Part shown: piece by piece, positions 10,335 through 22,699 of the stretch
Layout of the letters: every line of letters begins with the position of its first letter
How positions within the stretch are numbered: position 1 is the stretch's first letter
NCBI RefSeq assembly: GCF_023065955.2
Contig: NW_026622874.1
Span: forward strand, 27,697,272 to 27,761,271
DNA: 64,000 bases
Direction: 5' to 3'
Origin: Ursus arctos
Lineage: Eukaryota > Chordata > Mammalia > Carnivora > Ursidae
Program-made: the position numbers and the translations under genes
The notes under the pieces: model-generated
Told to the model about the DNA's origin: nothing
The model's database searches: none
Seen by the model: only the letters and a program-made list of their open reading frames with translations

Positions 10335-12360
10335 TTTGAAAGTGGTGTCCAGTTAATGATATAGAAAAGTCTAGCGGCTTTTTATGCTTCTATCTTTTGG
10401 TTAGCTGTGGAAAAGCTTTATCAAAAGAGATTTTCCTACCTAGAATGATTCCTTACTTTTCACTTTCCCATGGGGTTACTATCCATTTTGTCATTCGTAC
10501 CAGTTTTATTACCTCTACCTCATGAATATTTTGAAAAATACTGGAGGCATGGGTTGGTAGGTAGCTGAGATGGCCCACAACTTTGAATGCTAGTATTTTC
10601 AATGTGTGAGAACAGGAAATCCTTGAAACCTTCCTCGACAGCTAGCTTATTTTAAAATAACTTCTAACAATGGAGATTTTTCTTCAACAGATAAATAAAC
10701 TAGTAAAGAACCAAGGAATTAGATCATTTAGTTCTGTTTTGGGTAAAAATCACCTGGATTATTGTATTTAGCCATAAGCTTCCAGAGGACATTTGCTGAC
10801 ATCCGTTGGGATAGGCATCAACCCTTGGCTCAACAGCATCAATCAGATGTCCACTACACCTGCAATTGCTCCCTTTTCCAATACATTGACCCTATCACAA
10901 CTGGCTTTGACAGTCAGAGGTGGCATGTCAAAACAAGACTCACTCAGTGGTGACATGAGTTTGCTTTCGGGGGGCCAGGGAAAGAAAACTAAACAGCTAG
11001 AGGAGAAGCAATGTTGGAGCAAGTCCTAACAGTAGAACATAAGAAGTGCCAGCAGGAAAGAATGTAGTCCGGGCCGCCATTTCCACCATTTTCCTGCCAT
11101 TCCACAATTCTACCATTGTCCTACAATGATAAATGGATTCCTGGTCCTTTTAAACAAGAACATACTTTTATTCTCCATCTCTAGAAGCTTCTGTCCCCAG
11201 CATTCTGAAATTTCACCAGGATGTGCTTTGTGTTGTTTTATGCTCTTCCATCATCGTAAGTACCCTATGGGCTCTCCATCTGGAAAACTCATGTCCTTCA
11301 ATTATGGAAAATTTTCTAAATTATTTCTATAATGATTTCCCCTGGGAGAGAATGCTTCTCAGAACAGTAGGCTGGCCCCTTTTAGTTCCCACAGGGCAAA
11401 ACATTGTTTTTGGTTTAAATTCATCTTTACATTGCCCGCACTTCAGCAGTAGTACTAGGCGTTTCTTAAAATGGTACTCAACAACTGTTAATAAATTAAA
11501 CACAACTGACATAAGTTACTTGCAAAGTTTAAGTCTTAAGATTTAAACTTATGATCATACTTCTGACATTTCTTAGCAAAGGCACAAGATAATCAGAGTA
11601 TTGAGTGACTATCCCTGCTGGTGACCCTTTATTCCTTCCAAAGGTTGAGTCAAGCCAGATTTCCAAATGACTGTCTATTAATGAGTGCTCCTAAACTTCC
11701 CATAGTTTTCCCTTGAAGTATTCCTCACCCAACCCATCATTTTCTATATCTTCCCAAAGCTATACTAGATTTTCCATGCTGGAGGTGGGAGACAGTGGTG
11801 GTCAGGGAAGGAGATAGGACACGAATCCACCAGTTTCCTGTTGAGTTGATGGAAGCTTTTCCCGCCTGGCCTGCCCTTAGAAAGAACAGCCTGCTAAGGC
11901 ATGTACTGATGGCTGGGAGAGACAAGCTGAGGGGAGGACCGGGAAAGATGTACAAACCTATCAGGAAAATGCAAAGGAATGAAGGTTAAGTACAGGAATT
12001 GCCAAATTTAAATGGAAATCCCTTGAGATGCTTTTGAGGCGTAGTTTATCTTTTAACTCAAGATTTAAGCTTGAAAGATTTGTGGTTTATAGAGAAGAGG
12101 ACTATTCAAGTATCTTGTTTAAAAAATGAACAGAAAAATCATTTTCACTCCCCATACTCTGCACTTAATTTTAGAATTAGCGATAAGTAAGACATCTGGA
12201 TGGAACTGAACAGAAGCCTCTCTGAAGAATTTGGGAAGCTGGGCATACTTCCCTGCAAATGAACAGAAGGTTCTTTTTTGAAAGTGTTCTTTAATATCTA
12301 AAGAGACAGCCAAGGACCTGTTTTCCATTCTCTTCTCCCTGGGTTGCCTTCACCAACCAC
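10335..12360. other. Mostly unique stretch
   Basis: No gene recognised. About 11150-11420 (CAGCATTCTGAAATTTCACC, GGAAAACTCATGTCCTTCAA, GGAAAATTTTCTAAATTATT) resembles a dispersed mammalian repeat that I cannot classify. Frames at 10005-10331 and 11223-11546 are short and have no domain. Confidence 0.4.
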
Positions 12361-12365
12361 AACTT

Positions 12366-13400
12366 TATTTTTTTTAATGGACTTTATTTCCTGATTTCCT
12401 TCTTTATTTCCTTAGAGCAGTTTAAGGTTCACAGCAAAATTGAATAGAAGGTATAGAGAGTTCCCACATACATGTCCCCCAACATTCCCCATTACCAGCA
12501 TTCCTCACCAGAGTGGTACATTTGTTACAACTGATGAATCTACGTTGACACATCATTATTCCCTGAAGCTTGAAGTTTACATTAGGATTCACTCCTGGTG
12601 TTGTGCATTCTGTGGGGTTGGGCCAATGTATAAGGACATATATTCATCATTATAGTAAGATAGAGAATAGTTTCACTGCCCTAAGAATCCCTGTGTTCCA
12701 AATATTCATCCCTTCCTTCCACTATAATCTCTGACAAGCACTAATCTTTTTACCGTCCCCATAGTTTTATCTTTTCCAGAATGTCATATAGTTGGAATCA
12801 TACAGTATGTAGCCTTTTAAGATTGGTTTCTTTCATTTAGTAATATGCATTTAAGGTTCCTTCACGTCTTTTCATAGCTTGGTAGCTCATTTCTTGTTAG
12901 CACTGAGTAATAGATTCCACTGTATGGTTGTACCATAGTTTATCTACTCACCTGCTGAAAGACAAGTTGGTTTCTTCCAGCTTTTGGCAATTATGAATAG
13001 AGCTGCTATAAACCTCTGTGTGCAGGTTTCTATGTGGACTTAAGTTTTCAACTCCTTGGGTAAATGCCAAGGAATGTGATTTTTGGATCATAGGGTAAGG
13101 CATGTTTAGTTTTGTAAAAACTGCCAAGCTGATCTCCAGAGTGGCTGTACCATTTTGCATTTCCACCAGCAATGGATGAGAGAGCCAGTTGCTCCACATC
13201 TTTGCCAGAATTTGATGTTGTCCACGTTCTGAATTCTGACCGTTCTAAAGGTGTGTAGTGGTATCTCGTTGTTTTAATTTATATTTCCCTGATGATATAT
13301 GATGTGAAGTATTTTTTCATGTGTGTGTTTGCCGTCTGGTTAAGGTATGCGTCTAATCAGTGCCCATCTTTTAATCAAGTTGCTCATCTTCTTATTCAGT
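12366..13400 (-). mobile_element. L1M LINE 3' end (5'-truncated)
   Basis: Antisense L1. It begins with the L1M 3' UTR (GAGCAGTTTAAGGTTCACAG, CCAGAGTGGTACATTTGTTA, ATAGTTGGAATCATACAGTA). It continues into the end of ORF2, whose minus-strand remnant (12948-13199) keeps the C-terminal pattern around SSSIHNCQKLEETN. About 1 kb survives; the reverse transcriptase frame is absent apart from this tail. Confidence 0.88.
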
Positions 13401-13639
13401 TTTAAGCAACCATAAATTTTACCCTGTGTCTTTGGAGGCAACTCCTTACCTAAAGTTATATGGACTTAGCATGTTACTGACATTCTGATCCTAAAAAGGA
13501 GGGGGAAAATTTAAAATAAAACCAACTTTTTGCAAGATCTGGTTTACTTCAACCCAACGGTAGAAAGGACACTCTGTAAGGAGCAGCAGCTGATGGGATT
13601 AGTTTAGTCCTGAAGAGTCATCAAAAATGGGCAACCCAG

Positions 13640-13850
13640 GGGCGCCTGAGTGGCTCAGTCGTTAAGCGTCTGCCTTCGGCTCAGGGCGTGATCCCAGCAT
13701 TCTGGGATCAAGCCCCACATCAGGCTCCTCCGCTGGGAGCCTGCTTCTTCCTCTCCCACTCCCCCTGCTTGTGTTCCCTCTCTCGCTGGCTGTCTCTCTG
13801 TCTGTCACATAAATAAATAAAATCTAAAAAAAAACAAAAAAACAAAAAAA
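13640..13850 (+). mobile_element. CAN SINE (arctoid type)
   Basis: Head GGGCGCCTGAGTGGCTCAGT, TCTGCCTTCGGCTCAGGGCG, CTCCGCTGGGAGCCTGCTTC, CT-rich tract, (AAAT)n and an A/C-interrupted tail. Perfect 18-bp target duplication CAAAAATGGGCAACCCAG at 13622-13639 and 13851-13868, which indicates a fairly recent insertion. Confidence 0.98.
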
Positions 13851-13868
13851 CAAAAATGGGCAACCCAG

Positions 13869-14960
13869 AACCAAGTTTTTCCTGCTTCCACAGAAGCCAT
13901 CCCAGAATCATGGGCCCCAATGGCTTTCAATTTAGTTTTGCTCAGTTCCCTTCCACAAATATGAACAACATGGTTAGCCTTGCTGTTGCTGTGTACTCTG
14001 TCTGGTGCCCTGCTTGAGGCCAAGATAGTGTAGAGGAAACAGAGCAGAGCTCTAGAATGTTTTCTATAGTTCCAGGGAGTTATATAGCCTCCCCCCCCCC
14101 CAAATCTACTTGTTTTATCCCAACATCTACAGATGGCTTTGAGAGCACGCACTCTAGGCATGGGACTGGATGGTTCCCCATGAGAGGACTAAATAAAATG
14201 AATGAATGAATGGCAGTGATTCTAAAGAAATCCTTGTGAAATGAATGGATGGAGGGCCAACACAACAAACCCAGGTAAGCAGACAATCACAAGTGTATAC
14301 AATTTCTATACAGACTGAGCTCTTTCAGGGAGAGTCCACGCTTGGCCCTGGGAAGCTCTTCAGAGAGATTATGTTGAAATTACTTCCCAATCTGCCTTCC
14401 CCCATGTTGCCTCCTCCCTTCACTGCTCCTTAGGCTGTGTGTCCCTTTCAAGGAGATAATGTTCCAGAAGGGCTCATGGATCCTTGACTCTCCTCCATGA
14501 GTGTAGCAACATGTGTTTTTATTTTACTTTATAATAGAGAACTCCCATCTTACGGAATGGGTTTCTTCGCACCCAAAGTATGGGCTTTTCTCCTCAGAGC
14601 CCTTGTCATTGCCACTTCTGCTACATAAATAACACGATGAAACTACCGACATTGTGAGATATGTTATTTCATCCGCACCTTCTCCTCCTGGAGCATTGCC
14701 GTTTAGGGGCCGCACGTACACCATTTCATTGCTCAAGGAAGCAACTTGGGATACTAGTTCAACTTCCGAACTTCAAAGATAGTCATTATGCTGGCATCAC
14801 TTTGTATGTTTAATTATAGACCAAAAAACCAAACCAAAACAACAACACCCAACCCCCTCCCCCAGCCAAGCACTGCAGATAAATATGGTGGCTGCACAAG
14901 AGGCTGCCTGAAGTCCGGGCTAACCGTGGGAGCCCCGTGGCGATGTCTAAAGAACGAATT
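13869..14960. other. Unique stretch
   Basis: No gene or repeat family recognised except a C11 run at 14091-14101 and short ATGA/GAATGAAT repeats near 14200-14250. Confidence 0.4.
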
Positions 14961-14964
14961 CTCT

Positions 14965-15050
14965 TGAGGGCAAAGATGAAGACTGTCTAGCCCATATCAG
15001 TGCCTTGCACATAGTAGATGCTTCAATAAACATTTGTTCAATAAAGGACC
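14965..15050 (+). repeat. L2 LINE 3'-end fragment
   Basis: AGTGCCTTGCACATAGTAGA followed by TGCTTCAATAAACATTTGTT, the classic L2 3' terminus. 15050-15600 beyond it is unremarkable. Confidence 0.75.
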
Positions 15051-15599
15051 GCAAACAGCAAATGTCACTTAATAACTGTCCCCCCATGGTTAAAAATACT
15101 CCTCTCTGCCTCAGAGTCTGACATTGCTGGTACTTAATGGACAATGGTTATGTACAAGGCTCTGTCTTTCAAATTTGTTCATTCAATCTCCCTAGCCATC
15201 CTGTGAGCTGGCTTATGAATTCAAATCTAACAATTAGAATTTTCTCCCCAGACTTGAGTAGAAGAGTTCGTCGCAAACTTTCAGTGTAGTGGCAGATTTC
15301 ATCTATGAAAACTGGAAGCAGGTTGGGGCAAAAATTCTTTTAGTAGCTTGAATGCAGCTTTCTGGAGGCTCAACCCATTTCCTTCATGCAGCCTAACAAC
15401 AGAGGGGTTGTCTGATAGTCTGAGAAAAGTCTGGCTTCTGGCTTCTCTGGTTTCCGTGTACCCATCTTCTTTCAAAGTTAATATATATTTGCAGAAGAAG
15501 TAAATATGTTTTCCAAAGTGGTAAGATTTGCAAAAGCAGTAAATGTGTTTTGTAAAACATTCAAGCAGTACAGAAGTATGTTTCAATAAAAAAGGATGC

Positions 15600-15830
15600 C
15601 TGGTTCCTTCTCTCTTTTCCAGGCTTTATTTGTGAACTTTATTCACCATAGGTAGCTACCCCTGTCATCATCAGTTTGGGGTGTTTTCCCAGAAATTTTC
15701 TGAGCCTTGTTCTTCAATCATAGTATTCATATTGCTTTGCAACCTTACTTTTTATTTATTTAACAATATGTTGTGGACATCTTCTGTAGTGGTACGTTTG
15801 ATTTAACTACTTTTTTTTTTAATGATTGCA
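15600..15830. repeat. Possible ancient L1 3'-UTR-type fragment
   Basis: TTTGCAACCTTACTTTTTAT and ATTTAACAATATGTTGTGGA resemble segments of old L1ME-type 3' ends. Heavily decayed; orientation and limits uncertain. Confidence 0.35.
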
Positions 15831-16084
15831 AAGCAGTGACTAGCTGTCAGCAACTAGCATTGAATGAGTGTATCTATGCACTAACTACAAGGTATCATTT
15901 TATTTTTTCTCACAAAAGCCATATGAGGGAGGCGTTTTTATCCATTCTATTTTTTTCAATGTGAGAAAATTGAGGGATTTTAAAAAATGATTATAATTCA
16001 TTTGACTAGTCCCTATTAAGGCACACTGAATTGTATATATATGTATATATAGTCCTGCAATGAGCACTTATAAAGTCCTAAATT

Positions 16085-16480
16085 CATTTATTCTACACCT
16101 AGTTTTGAAAGCTTGCTGTGTGCCAGGAAATGTTCTAGGCACTAAGAATACTGTGTTGAAGACAGATATAGATCCTGTCTCAGTGGTATTATATGCTAGT
16201 GGATAAATAATCAATGGGCAAATATATATTATGATATATACCAGGTAGTGATGTGTGCTAAGAATAATAAAGCAGCATGAGGGACTGGAGATTGGTGGGG
16301 TTGCTATTTCAGAGACGGTGGTCAGGGAAGTCTTCTCTGATGGGAGACCTGATCATTGAGCTGAACATCTGAACTCCCATAGTACAACAGGGGAGAGGAC
16401 ATTCTCGAACCGCAAATGCAGAAGCCCTATCTGAGATGAAAGAGATTCTGGCATGTTCAAGGAGAGGAAGGACTGTCAAG
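16085..16480 (-). repeat. L2 LINE fragment
   Basis: Antisense L2: GCTTGCTGTGTGCCAGGAAA, TGTTCTAGGCACTAAGAATA, TCAGGGAAGTCTTCTCTGAT, AACCGCAAATGCAGAAGCCC and GGCATGTTCAAGGAGAGGAA. About 400 bp of the element is present. Confidence 0.7.
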
Positions 16481-16839
16481 GATGACCCCTAGGTTTAAGG
16501 ACTTGCCTGAATGCTAAGTGGTAGGGCCATTTACTGAGAAGGGGTGGGAGGGAAGAGGGACAAGAGGAGAAACCTTGAGGAGATGGGGGAAGGGAAGAAG
16601 AGTCCCAGTGTGGACTGAGATTTTCTGTGTCTATTACACATCCAGGGGACATGTTCCAAAAGGAGTCTGGGGCACAGAGGCGCAGTCAGGGATGGAAACC
16701 CAGTTTGGGCATCAAAGACACATAGAACATATTTAAAGATGTGGGACTGGGTAAGCGTGCCCAGGGAGTGAGGGAAGCAGAGAAGAAGGCAATGCCTGGG
16801 TTGAGAAAATGCAAACATCTCTCTAAATGTTGTCAAATT

Positions 16840-17290
16840 GCTCTTTAAAAGGTTTTACAAATTTACACTTTCAACAGCTTCAGGAGAGGGCTGGAGTCTC
16901 ATTCCCAGGGGTGAAAAAGAAGCTATTTAAATGTGCATTTATTTCATTGTAATTGAAATTGACCCAGTTTCCAATGTTTTATTGGCACTGGTGCCCCCCT
17001 TTTTTTGTAATCCAAGCTGCCTGTTCATGTCATTTGCCCATCTTTTTGATTTTTAAGATTTATGGATATATAAATGTTATTGATTGATAAGGGTTCTTAG
17101 AATATTTGTTTTTAAGAGTATTTGTCCTTTGTCATATGTTCTGTAGTTTTTTACTTTTCTTTTGATTTTTAAAGTGCTTTTTGCAGTTCAGCAGACTAAA
17201 CTTTTTATGATAATCAGATTTGATAACCTTCATAGCTTCTGAGTTTTCTTTAACATTTAGGTCTTTTATTATCTAAGATGACAATCAGAT
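16840..17290 (-). repeat. Highly decayed L1M fragment
   Basis: Antisense L1 ORF2/3' end pattern: TTGCTCTTTAAAAGGTTTTA, TGCCTGTTCATGTCATTTGC, CATCTTTTTGATTTTTAAGA and TTGATAAGGGTTCTTAGAAT. Only landmarks remain, so boundaries are approximate. Confidence 0.55.
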
Positions 17291-17910
17291 TGTCTCCGGT
17301 GCTTTGGTTTGGTTTAAAACTTTCAAAGTTGCCAGTGTATCTTTGGTTTCTCCTAATTGCATGGCAAGAAATGAATTCTCAGAACTAAAGCTTGTTTTGC
17401 ATCTGGCGTGCTGCTGGGGAAACAGGAAGAGATAAATAGCTGAGGCAAGCTTTTGTTGAGCCCAGAGCCAGTCACACAATAGATGCTTAACACACCTTTG
17501 TTGAAGGAATACACTGCTGGCTTTTGTCTTAACCAGAGTAGAGCTCTTTGTATGTTGCCAAGTACTTTCCAGACATTATGATTTGCACAACCCCAAGATT
17601 TCCTGCAGCAGAAAGAGCCTGGGGACGAGGCCAGGGGTGGCTTGGTCAGCACTGGCCAGAGCTGGACGACAGCTTTATAGAGGAAATGTCTTGTAGAGGC
17701 TGCTGGGGGTGGGGGAATGTTTCTCCTTACCTCACTAGGGCTGGGTGACTGGAGAATTTCAAACACGGTTTCGACTGCAGAGCTAGCTCTCTTTGAGGCA
17801 GGCTTCCTGACTTTAAACAAACCATATTGTATGCAAAATACGTTTTGTGGTGCAAAGTGGGAGCTAGCTGGGCTTCCCGCGGTGGTTTGCAGTCATTTTC
17901 TTGTCACTTT

Positions 17911-17937
17911 CTGCCATCTACTGGCTGTCATGCAAAT
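17911..17937. promoter_or_regulatory. CTCF-like motif next to an octamer
   Basis: CTGCCATCTACTGGC (17911-17925) fits the reverse-orientation CTCF core GCCMYCTRSTGG. ATGCAAAT (17930-17937) five bases later is a perfect POU/OCT octamer. A near-octamer ATGCAAAA lies at 17831-17838. Motifs this short occur by chance, so function is inferred only. Confidence 0.3.
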
Positions 17938-18064
17938 TACCATGGATTTACTTCCGATTAGACCTGTTAGGTGGGTTTTATTCCTGTACCTTCTTAGTCT
18001 GAAATGTAATTTCCCACAGAGGTTGTGCTGAATTGTCACTTTTTATTATTTTTGTTCCTTCGTC

Positions 18065-18270
18065 TGAGAGTCAGTATTTGAATTCTGACCCCTGAAGTTT
18101 AAATCCTGGCTCTATGATTTATTGTGTGTGTAATGTTAGGCAAGAAATTCAACCTTTTGCTGCCTCAGTGCCCTGTTTGTAACAGGTGGACAACACTAGA
18201 CCTTATCGCATGAGGTTTTGGCTCGGGTGATGTAAGTTTTCCAGTGTAAAACATACAGTCGCTAACACCT
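18065..18270 (+). repeat. MIR element
   Basis: Sense MIR: GTTTAAATCCTGGCTCTATG, TAGGCAAGAAATTCAACC, GCTGCCTCAGTGCCCTGTTT. Moderately decayed. Confidence 0.7.
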
Positions 18271-18481
18271 CACATTTGAAAAGTGTCATCTATTATTTGT
18301 TTGAAATCTGCCTAAGAGTTAAGCATTACTTTAAAACATAGAGTATTCCATAAATTCATTATTGTTTATAACCTCCACCTAATGTTTTTGTGGTAATTTT
18401 GTTTCCAAACCGCTTTCCTTTTTAATTCTGGAGGGTCAGCGCACAAGCAGCAGCTTCTATTCTGGAACCTTTTTCTTTTTT

Positions 18482-18687
18482 TCAAAAAAAAGATTTATTT
18501 ACTTATGAGAGAGAGAGAGAGAGAGAACTAGGGGGAGGGGCAAAGGGAGAGGGAGAGAGAGAATCTTAAGCAGACTCCCTGCTGAGCATAGAGCCTGACG
18601 TTAGGCTCGATTTCATCACGCTGAGATCACAACCTGAGCCAAAACCAAGAGTTGGATGCTCAACCGACTGATCTACCCAAGTGCCCC
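18482..18687 (-). mobile_element. CAN SINE
   Basis: Reverse-complement SINE: A-rich AAGATTTATTTACTTATGAG, a (GA)n tract, TGAGATCACAACCTGAGCC, then the head end CTGATCTACCCAAGTGCCCC. Flanked by GGAACCTTT on both sides (from 18464 and from 18690). Confidence 0.95.
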
Positions 18688-18889
18688 TTGGGAACCTTTC
18701 TTAATACCTCCTGGAATATTCCATTTACCCTCTGGGGTCTCCCAGCACAGAATCTGGACCTCTCTTGGACTAATGACTTTCATCTCGGAATATATATAGG
18801 CCTGTGTTGTTTTGTACATAGCCTGGGTCCCTAAGGGCAACAGCTAGTCTGACAATCACTGTGTCTGCTACAGTCTTTCTCACAATGAT

Positions 18890-19065
18890 GTTATTTAACA
18901 ACTATTTCATGTCTATGGAAAGGATGAATGAATAATCTCATCTGATTCCCCTAGGAATCCTGAGCCAGGTCAAGCAGCTATGAATTGTGCCCATTCTGTA
19001 GATGAGGAACTGAGAGACTTGCCCCTGGTGAAATGGAACAGTAGGCCTGGGACTAGGTAGAGCTG
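18890..19065 (-). repeat. MIR element
   Basis: Antisense MIR core: CCCATTCTGTAGATGAGGAA, CTGAGAGACTTGCCCCTGGT and TAGGCCTGGGACTAGG. Confidence 0.55.
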
Positions 19066-19544
19066 AGGACGTGGAATGCCAAGAATGTGCATGAGAAGAG
19101 TAGAGGGAACCGCAGAGAGGTGCAAGGCCTCAGCCCATAGGCAATGGAGCTATATGCTAAAGGTTAATTTTGGCGGGACTAGGAAGCAAGGTAGGCTTCT
19201 GAAGCTCATCTTCTGGCTTCCATGCTCCATTCAAGTCAGCGTATTCTCATAGTTGATGCCAAGTTTCTCATTTCTGCTGTCCTGTCATGGATCCTCACAG
19301 TCTCACGTGTGCCCACATGACTAGTCATTTGGGTCTAGAAGTCAAAACATATATTCCCCAAATTCACTTGCAGTTGTCAAGAGGCCAAAGGGTCCCACCA
19401 GGACAGTTGTATTACTTTTTATTAGGTAAAAATTGTCTAGCTCCACAGAGAGCCAGAGGTCCACATGGGCATCTCTACTCTGGTATTCTCCATTACTTCT
19501 TTATATTTTACTCCTGCAGGACAAATGAGTTTCTCTAATGATTT

Positions 19545-19876
19545 TTTTTCCCTCAAAATTTTTAAAAATTTAATCTTTTAAATTTTTTATTTCCAGTATA
19601 GTTAACATACAGTGTTATATTTGTTGCAAGTGTACAATATAGTGATTCAACGTCCATACATCACTCAGTGCTCATCACAACAAGTGCACTCCTTAATCCA
19701 CTTCACCTATTTTACCCATCCTCCCACCCACCTCTTCTCTGGTAACCATCAGTTTTTTTTCTATAGTTAAGAGTCTGATTTTTGGCTTGTCTATTTTTTT
19801 CTTTGTTTATTTTGTTTCTTAAATTCCACATATGGGTGAAATCATATGGTTCTCTGACTGACTTATTTCACTTAGC
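19545..19876 (-). mobile_element. L1 LINE, 5'-truncated (3' UTR only)
   Basis: Antisense carnivore-type L1 3' UTR: TTCCAGTATAGTTAACATAC, AGTGTACAATATAGTGATTC, CCATCAGTTTTTTTTCTATA, GGCTTGTCTATTTTTTTC. The element is about 330 bp and carries no coding sequence. CTCTAATGA followed by a T-rich stretch occurs on both flanks (about 19532 and 19876), consistent with a target duplication. Confidence 0.88.
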
Positions 19877-19889
19877 TCTAATGACTTTT

Positions 19890-20015
19890 AATATGCATTC
19901 AACAAATGCTTATTGAGCACCTACTATGCGCCACACATGGTGCTATGAGCACAAGGAAGATATGGTCCCTGTCTTCTGGCTTACAACCAAGTGGAAAGTC
20001 AATTGCACATATAAG
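19890..20015 (-). repeat. L2 LINE 3'-end fragment
   Basis: Antisense L2 terminus: CAACAAATGCTTATTGAGCA, CCTACTATGCGCCACACATG and GGTCCCTGTCTTCTGGCTTA. Confidence 0.75.
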
Positions 20016-21094
20016 CATGTAGTATCCATTGGTTTGGAGGGTTGATTTAACCTGGGTTTGTTATTTAAATGCATTTCTTGGAAGTCCCTGGAAAACTCAA
20101 CTTACATACTTCTTCAGGTAGATCTCTTTTGGTGACTTGAGACATGAATGGGCTGATTGGCCTAGGAATGTATCCCTCTTTCAGGTCTTTCTTGATTTTA
20201 GGTTCATTCTTACATTCTTTCATATAAAGGAACCAAGTACCAAGGAAAGGTAACCCTTTCCCACACCCCTAGTTACTAGTTGGTCATCACCCCAAGGAGA
20301 AGGCCCCAAGGTGAGAAAAAAGATGTTACATCTTTATAGCTTAAGTTTGAAGAAGGACCCTCCCTTGAGCCAGACACCCTACCTCAGCGTTGTAGGGAGG
20401 TGGGACTGGATAGGAAGAAGATGTAGTGGATTCTAGTGGAATGTCCTAACCCTAGAAGTGGAGGGGCCACATGGCAGTGTTAGGACTTAGAGAGACTCTG
20501 TTGTTCCTTTGGAACCTGGGGCTGCTGGAGAAATTGGCCTATTTCCCCCAAGGATGACGTAGACACGGAAGCTACACGGGACACCGTCAGCCCAGTCAGC
20601 AGACACTGATATAGTGCCAGCCTTGGGATGTGGAGTAGATGGGACAAAGAAAGTGGAGGGTTTCCTTCTGCGTCTAGCCCTCTCACATAAACAGACTCTG
20701 ACCTCAATTCACCCAGTCCTCCCTGCTGATTTCCTATTGCCTACCCAAGCAAATGATTTCACACAGAGAACCAGACCAGACCAAGAGTGTGACATCTCTT
20801 CTCTTCCCTTCATCAGCAAAGTTCCATGATTTTTGCAAGGTTAGTGAGGGGACAGAGCTATGAATAAAGAGTAAGCAAGATAATAATACCCGGATTTCCT
20901 GCATCGTGATGAATTTCAAGATCTGAAAAATGTAAGTAGCCTAGTCTTAGCAGAGCAAGGTTGACAAGTAAAAGTGATTCTTATCTGGTTTTGACCTCCT
21001 GGTGACTATGTGGTTCGTGCTTGCTACCAAAGTTGTATTTTATGCCATCTTAAGGATACGAAGATGAAAAAGGTGGCCATGGGTCAGAGTTGAA
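20016..21094. other. Unique non-coding stretch
   Basis: No repeat, exon or RNA gene recognised; frames at 20480-20829 on both strands are short and lack domains. Confidence 0.4.
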
Positions 21095-21265
21095 ACTGCA
21101 CTGGCTTTGGAAGTAGATGGAAGGTATTTGCTCCCACTACTAGCTTTGAAGCTTTTCTTCAACTGTTTACATTTGTTTCCTCACCTGAAAAACGGGGATA
21201 ATATATTCCTTTCAGAATTATTATAAGGATAATGTATGTAAAGCCTGGAGCATAGGGCAGTATTA
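21095..21265 (+). repeat. MIR element
   Basis: Sense MIR: GCTTTGGAAGTAGATGGAAG, TTGTTTCCTCACCTGAAAAA, CGGGGATAATATATTCC and ATTATTATAAGGATAATGTA. Confidence 0.7.
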
Positions 21266-21489
21266 TTACTATGAAGAATGTATTACCTTGTCCTCAGTGA
21301 ACTTGTAGTCTGGTTTGAAGTCCTAAGACTATCATAATGATAATCACAATACTGTGATCTGTAACAAATGATGCCTTTGTGAGTCAGAAGTAGAGAGAAA
21401 AGCATCCCACCATATTCCACTACATCCGTTCAGTTTTATTCAATGTAAATTTATTAAGCATCTACGATGCTTCAGCCTATGTTATTATA

Positions 21490-21745
21490 GAAGTTCAATT
21501 TCCAGGTTCTGGAATCAGAAAGACCTGGGTTTGAATCCCATCACTGCCACTTACTAGAGGAATGACTTTTGGCAGTTACGTAACAAACACTCTGAGTTTC
21601 TTACTGAATTTCCTTGTTTATAGAAGAAGGTTTTTAATAGTACCTGCCCCACAGGTTGCTGTGAGGAATAAATAAATCAACACACATAAAGGATATAGCA
21701 AAGTCCCTGGCACATTGTTAAGTGCTGAGTAAATTGTAGTTGCTG
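21490..21745 (+). repeat. MIR element, nearly complete
   Basis: One of the best preserved MIRs here: TTCTGGAATCAGAAAGACC, TGGGTTTGAATCCCATCACT, GCCACTTACTAGAGGAATGA, TAATAGTACCTGCCCCACAG, GTTGCTGTGAGGAATAAATA and TCCCTGGCACATTGTTAAGT. A short (TCATCG)n tract follows at 21750-21780. Confidence 0.85.
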
Positions 21746-22699
21746 TTGATATCATCGTTGTCGTCATCGTCATCATCACTACCAACACCAGTCCCTGCGC
21801 TTAGGGTTAGGGATTTCAAAAAAATGAATAAGATATATTTTCATAGGTCAGTAGATCCTAGGACTATCTCTCATCTCTGAAGTCTTTTGTAGGTGATCAG
21901 GCAGAATATAACCTATTTTTCTAGAAAGGGGCATTTTTTTTTGCTTGGGAAATTTGTAATACTTTGACCTAGAGAAGGGCGTTTACTTTCACCTGCTACA
22001 CTCACTTTGGGAATGTGCTTCCCTAAAGCTCCCCATGAAATTGGGATAAAGGTCTACTGGTTTTTACAGGACCAAAACTTACCTTACTCGGTCTATATAA
22101 TTATACAAATGGACAGATTTAGTGATTGAGAGTCCCATCTTGGCTGTATCTTTTATGTATACTTATGCACAGCAGTGGTGTGTTCCAGCATAAAGTCCGT
22201 AAAATCAAATATGACTGAGTTGCTCTTATAGTGCATAATAAGTACCTAATTAGAGAAGTAGCATTTTTAGCATTAAAGTCACCAAGTGTGCCTCAGTAAA
22301 AAAGAATTTCTGGTATCTGAACTCAGAATAAGGGCTTTCTTTCCCTCCTGGTTTATGAGGAAGAAAACACCAAACCAAACCAAACCAAACCAGAGCGCTT
22401 AAGCAGCTTCCTCAACCTACGAGTTTAGCACGGTGAAATGTAACTCTGCTCAGAGACAAGGGCTAGCCCAGTGGGCTTTAAAGTTTCTTTGGCGTTCTGG
22501 TGTTTAGCTCATTTGCTGGAAGGATGAAAAGAACCCAGAACGGTTAAATGGGAACTCCCATTATTACAGGCCACCCGGGGTTCTCTCAAGAATTTTTTCA
22601 AAGCCGTCCCCTAACTATCTCTAACAAGTCAGCCTCCGCGAAGGAGAAGGACATCTGTGTATTTTTAGATAGAAAACTGCTGTCTCCTCGTCATTTCTG
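21746..22699. other. Unique stretch upstream of CpG island
   Basis: No gene or family repeat seen. A short (CAAAC)n/(AAACC)n array lies at 22371-22391. GC content rises toward the island that follows. Confidence 0.4.

Noticed and set aside
17353..17820. Minus-strand frame of 155 codons
   Set aside because: No domain; the opposite strand is also open; partly overlaps an L2-like tail near 17450-17510.
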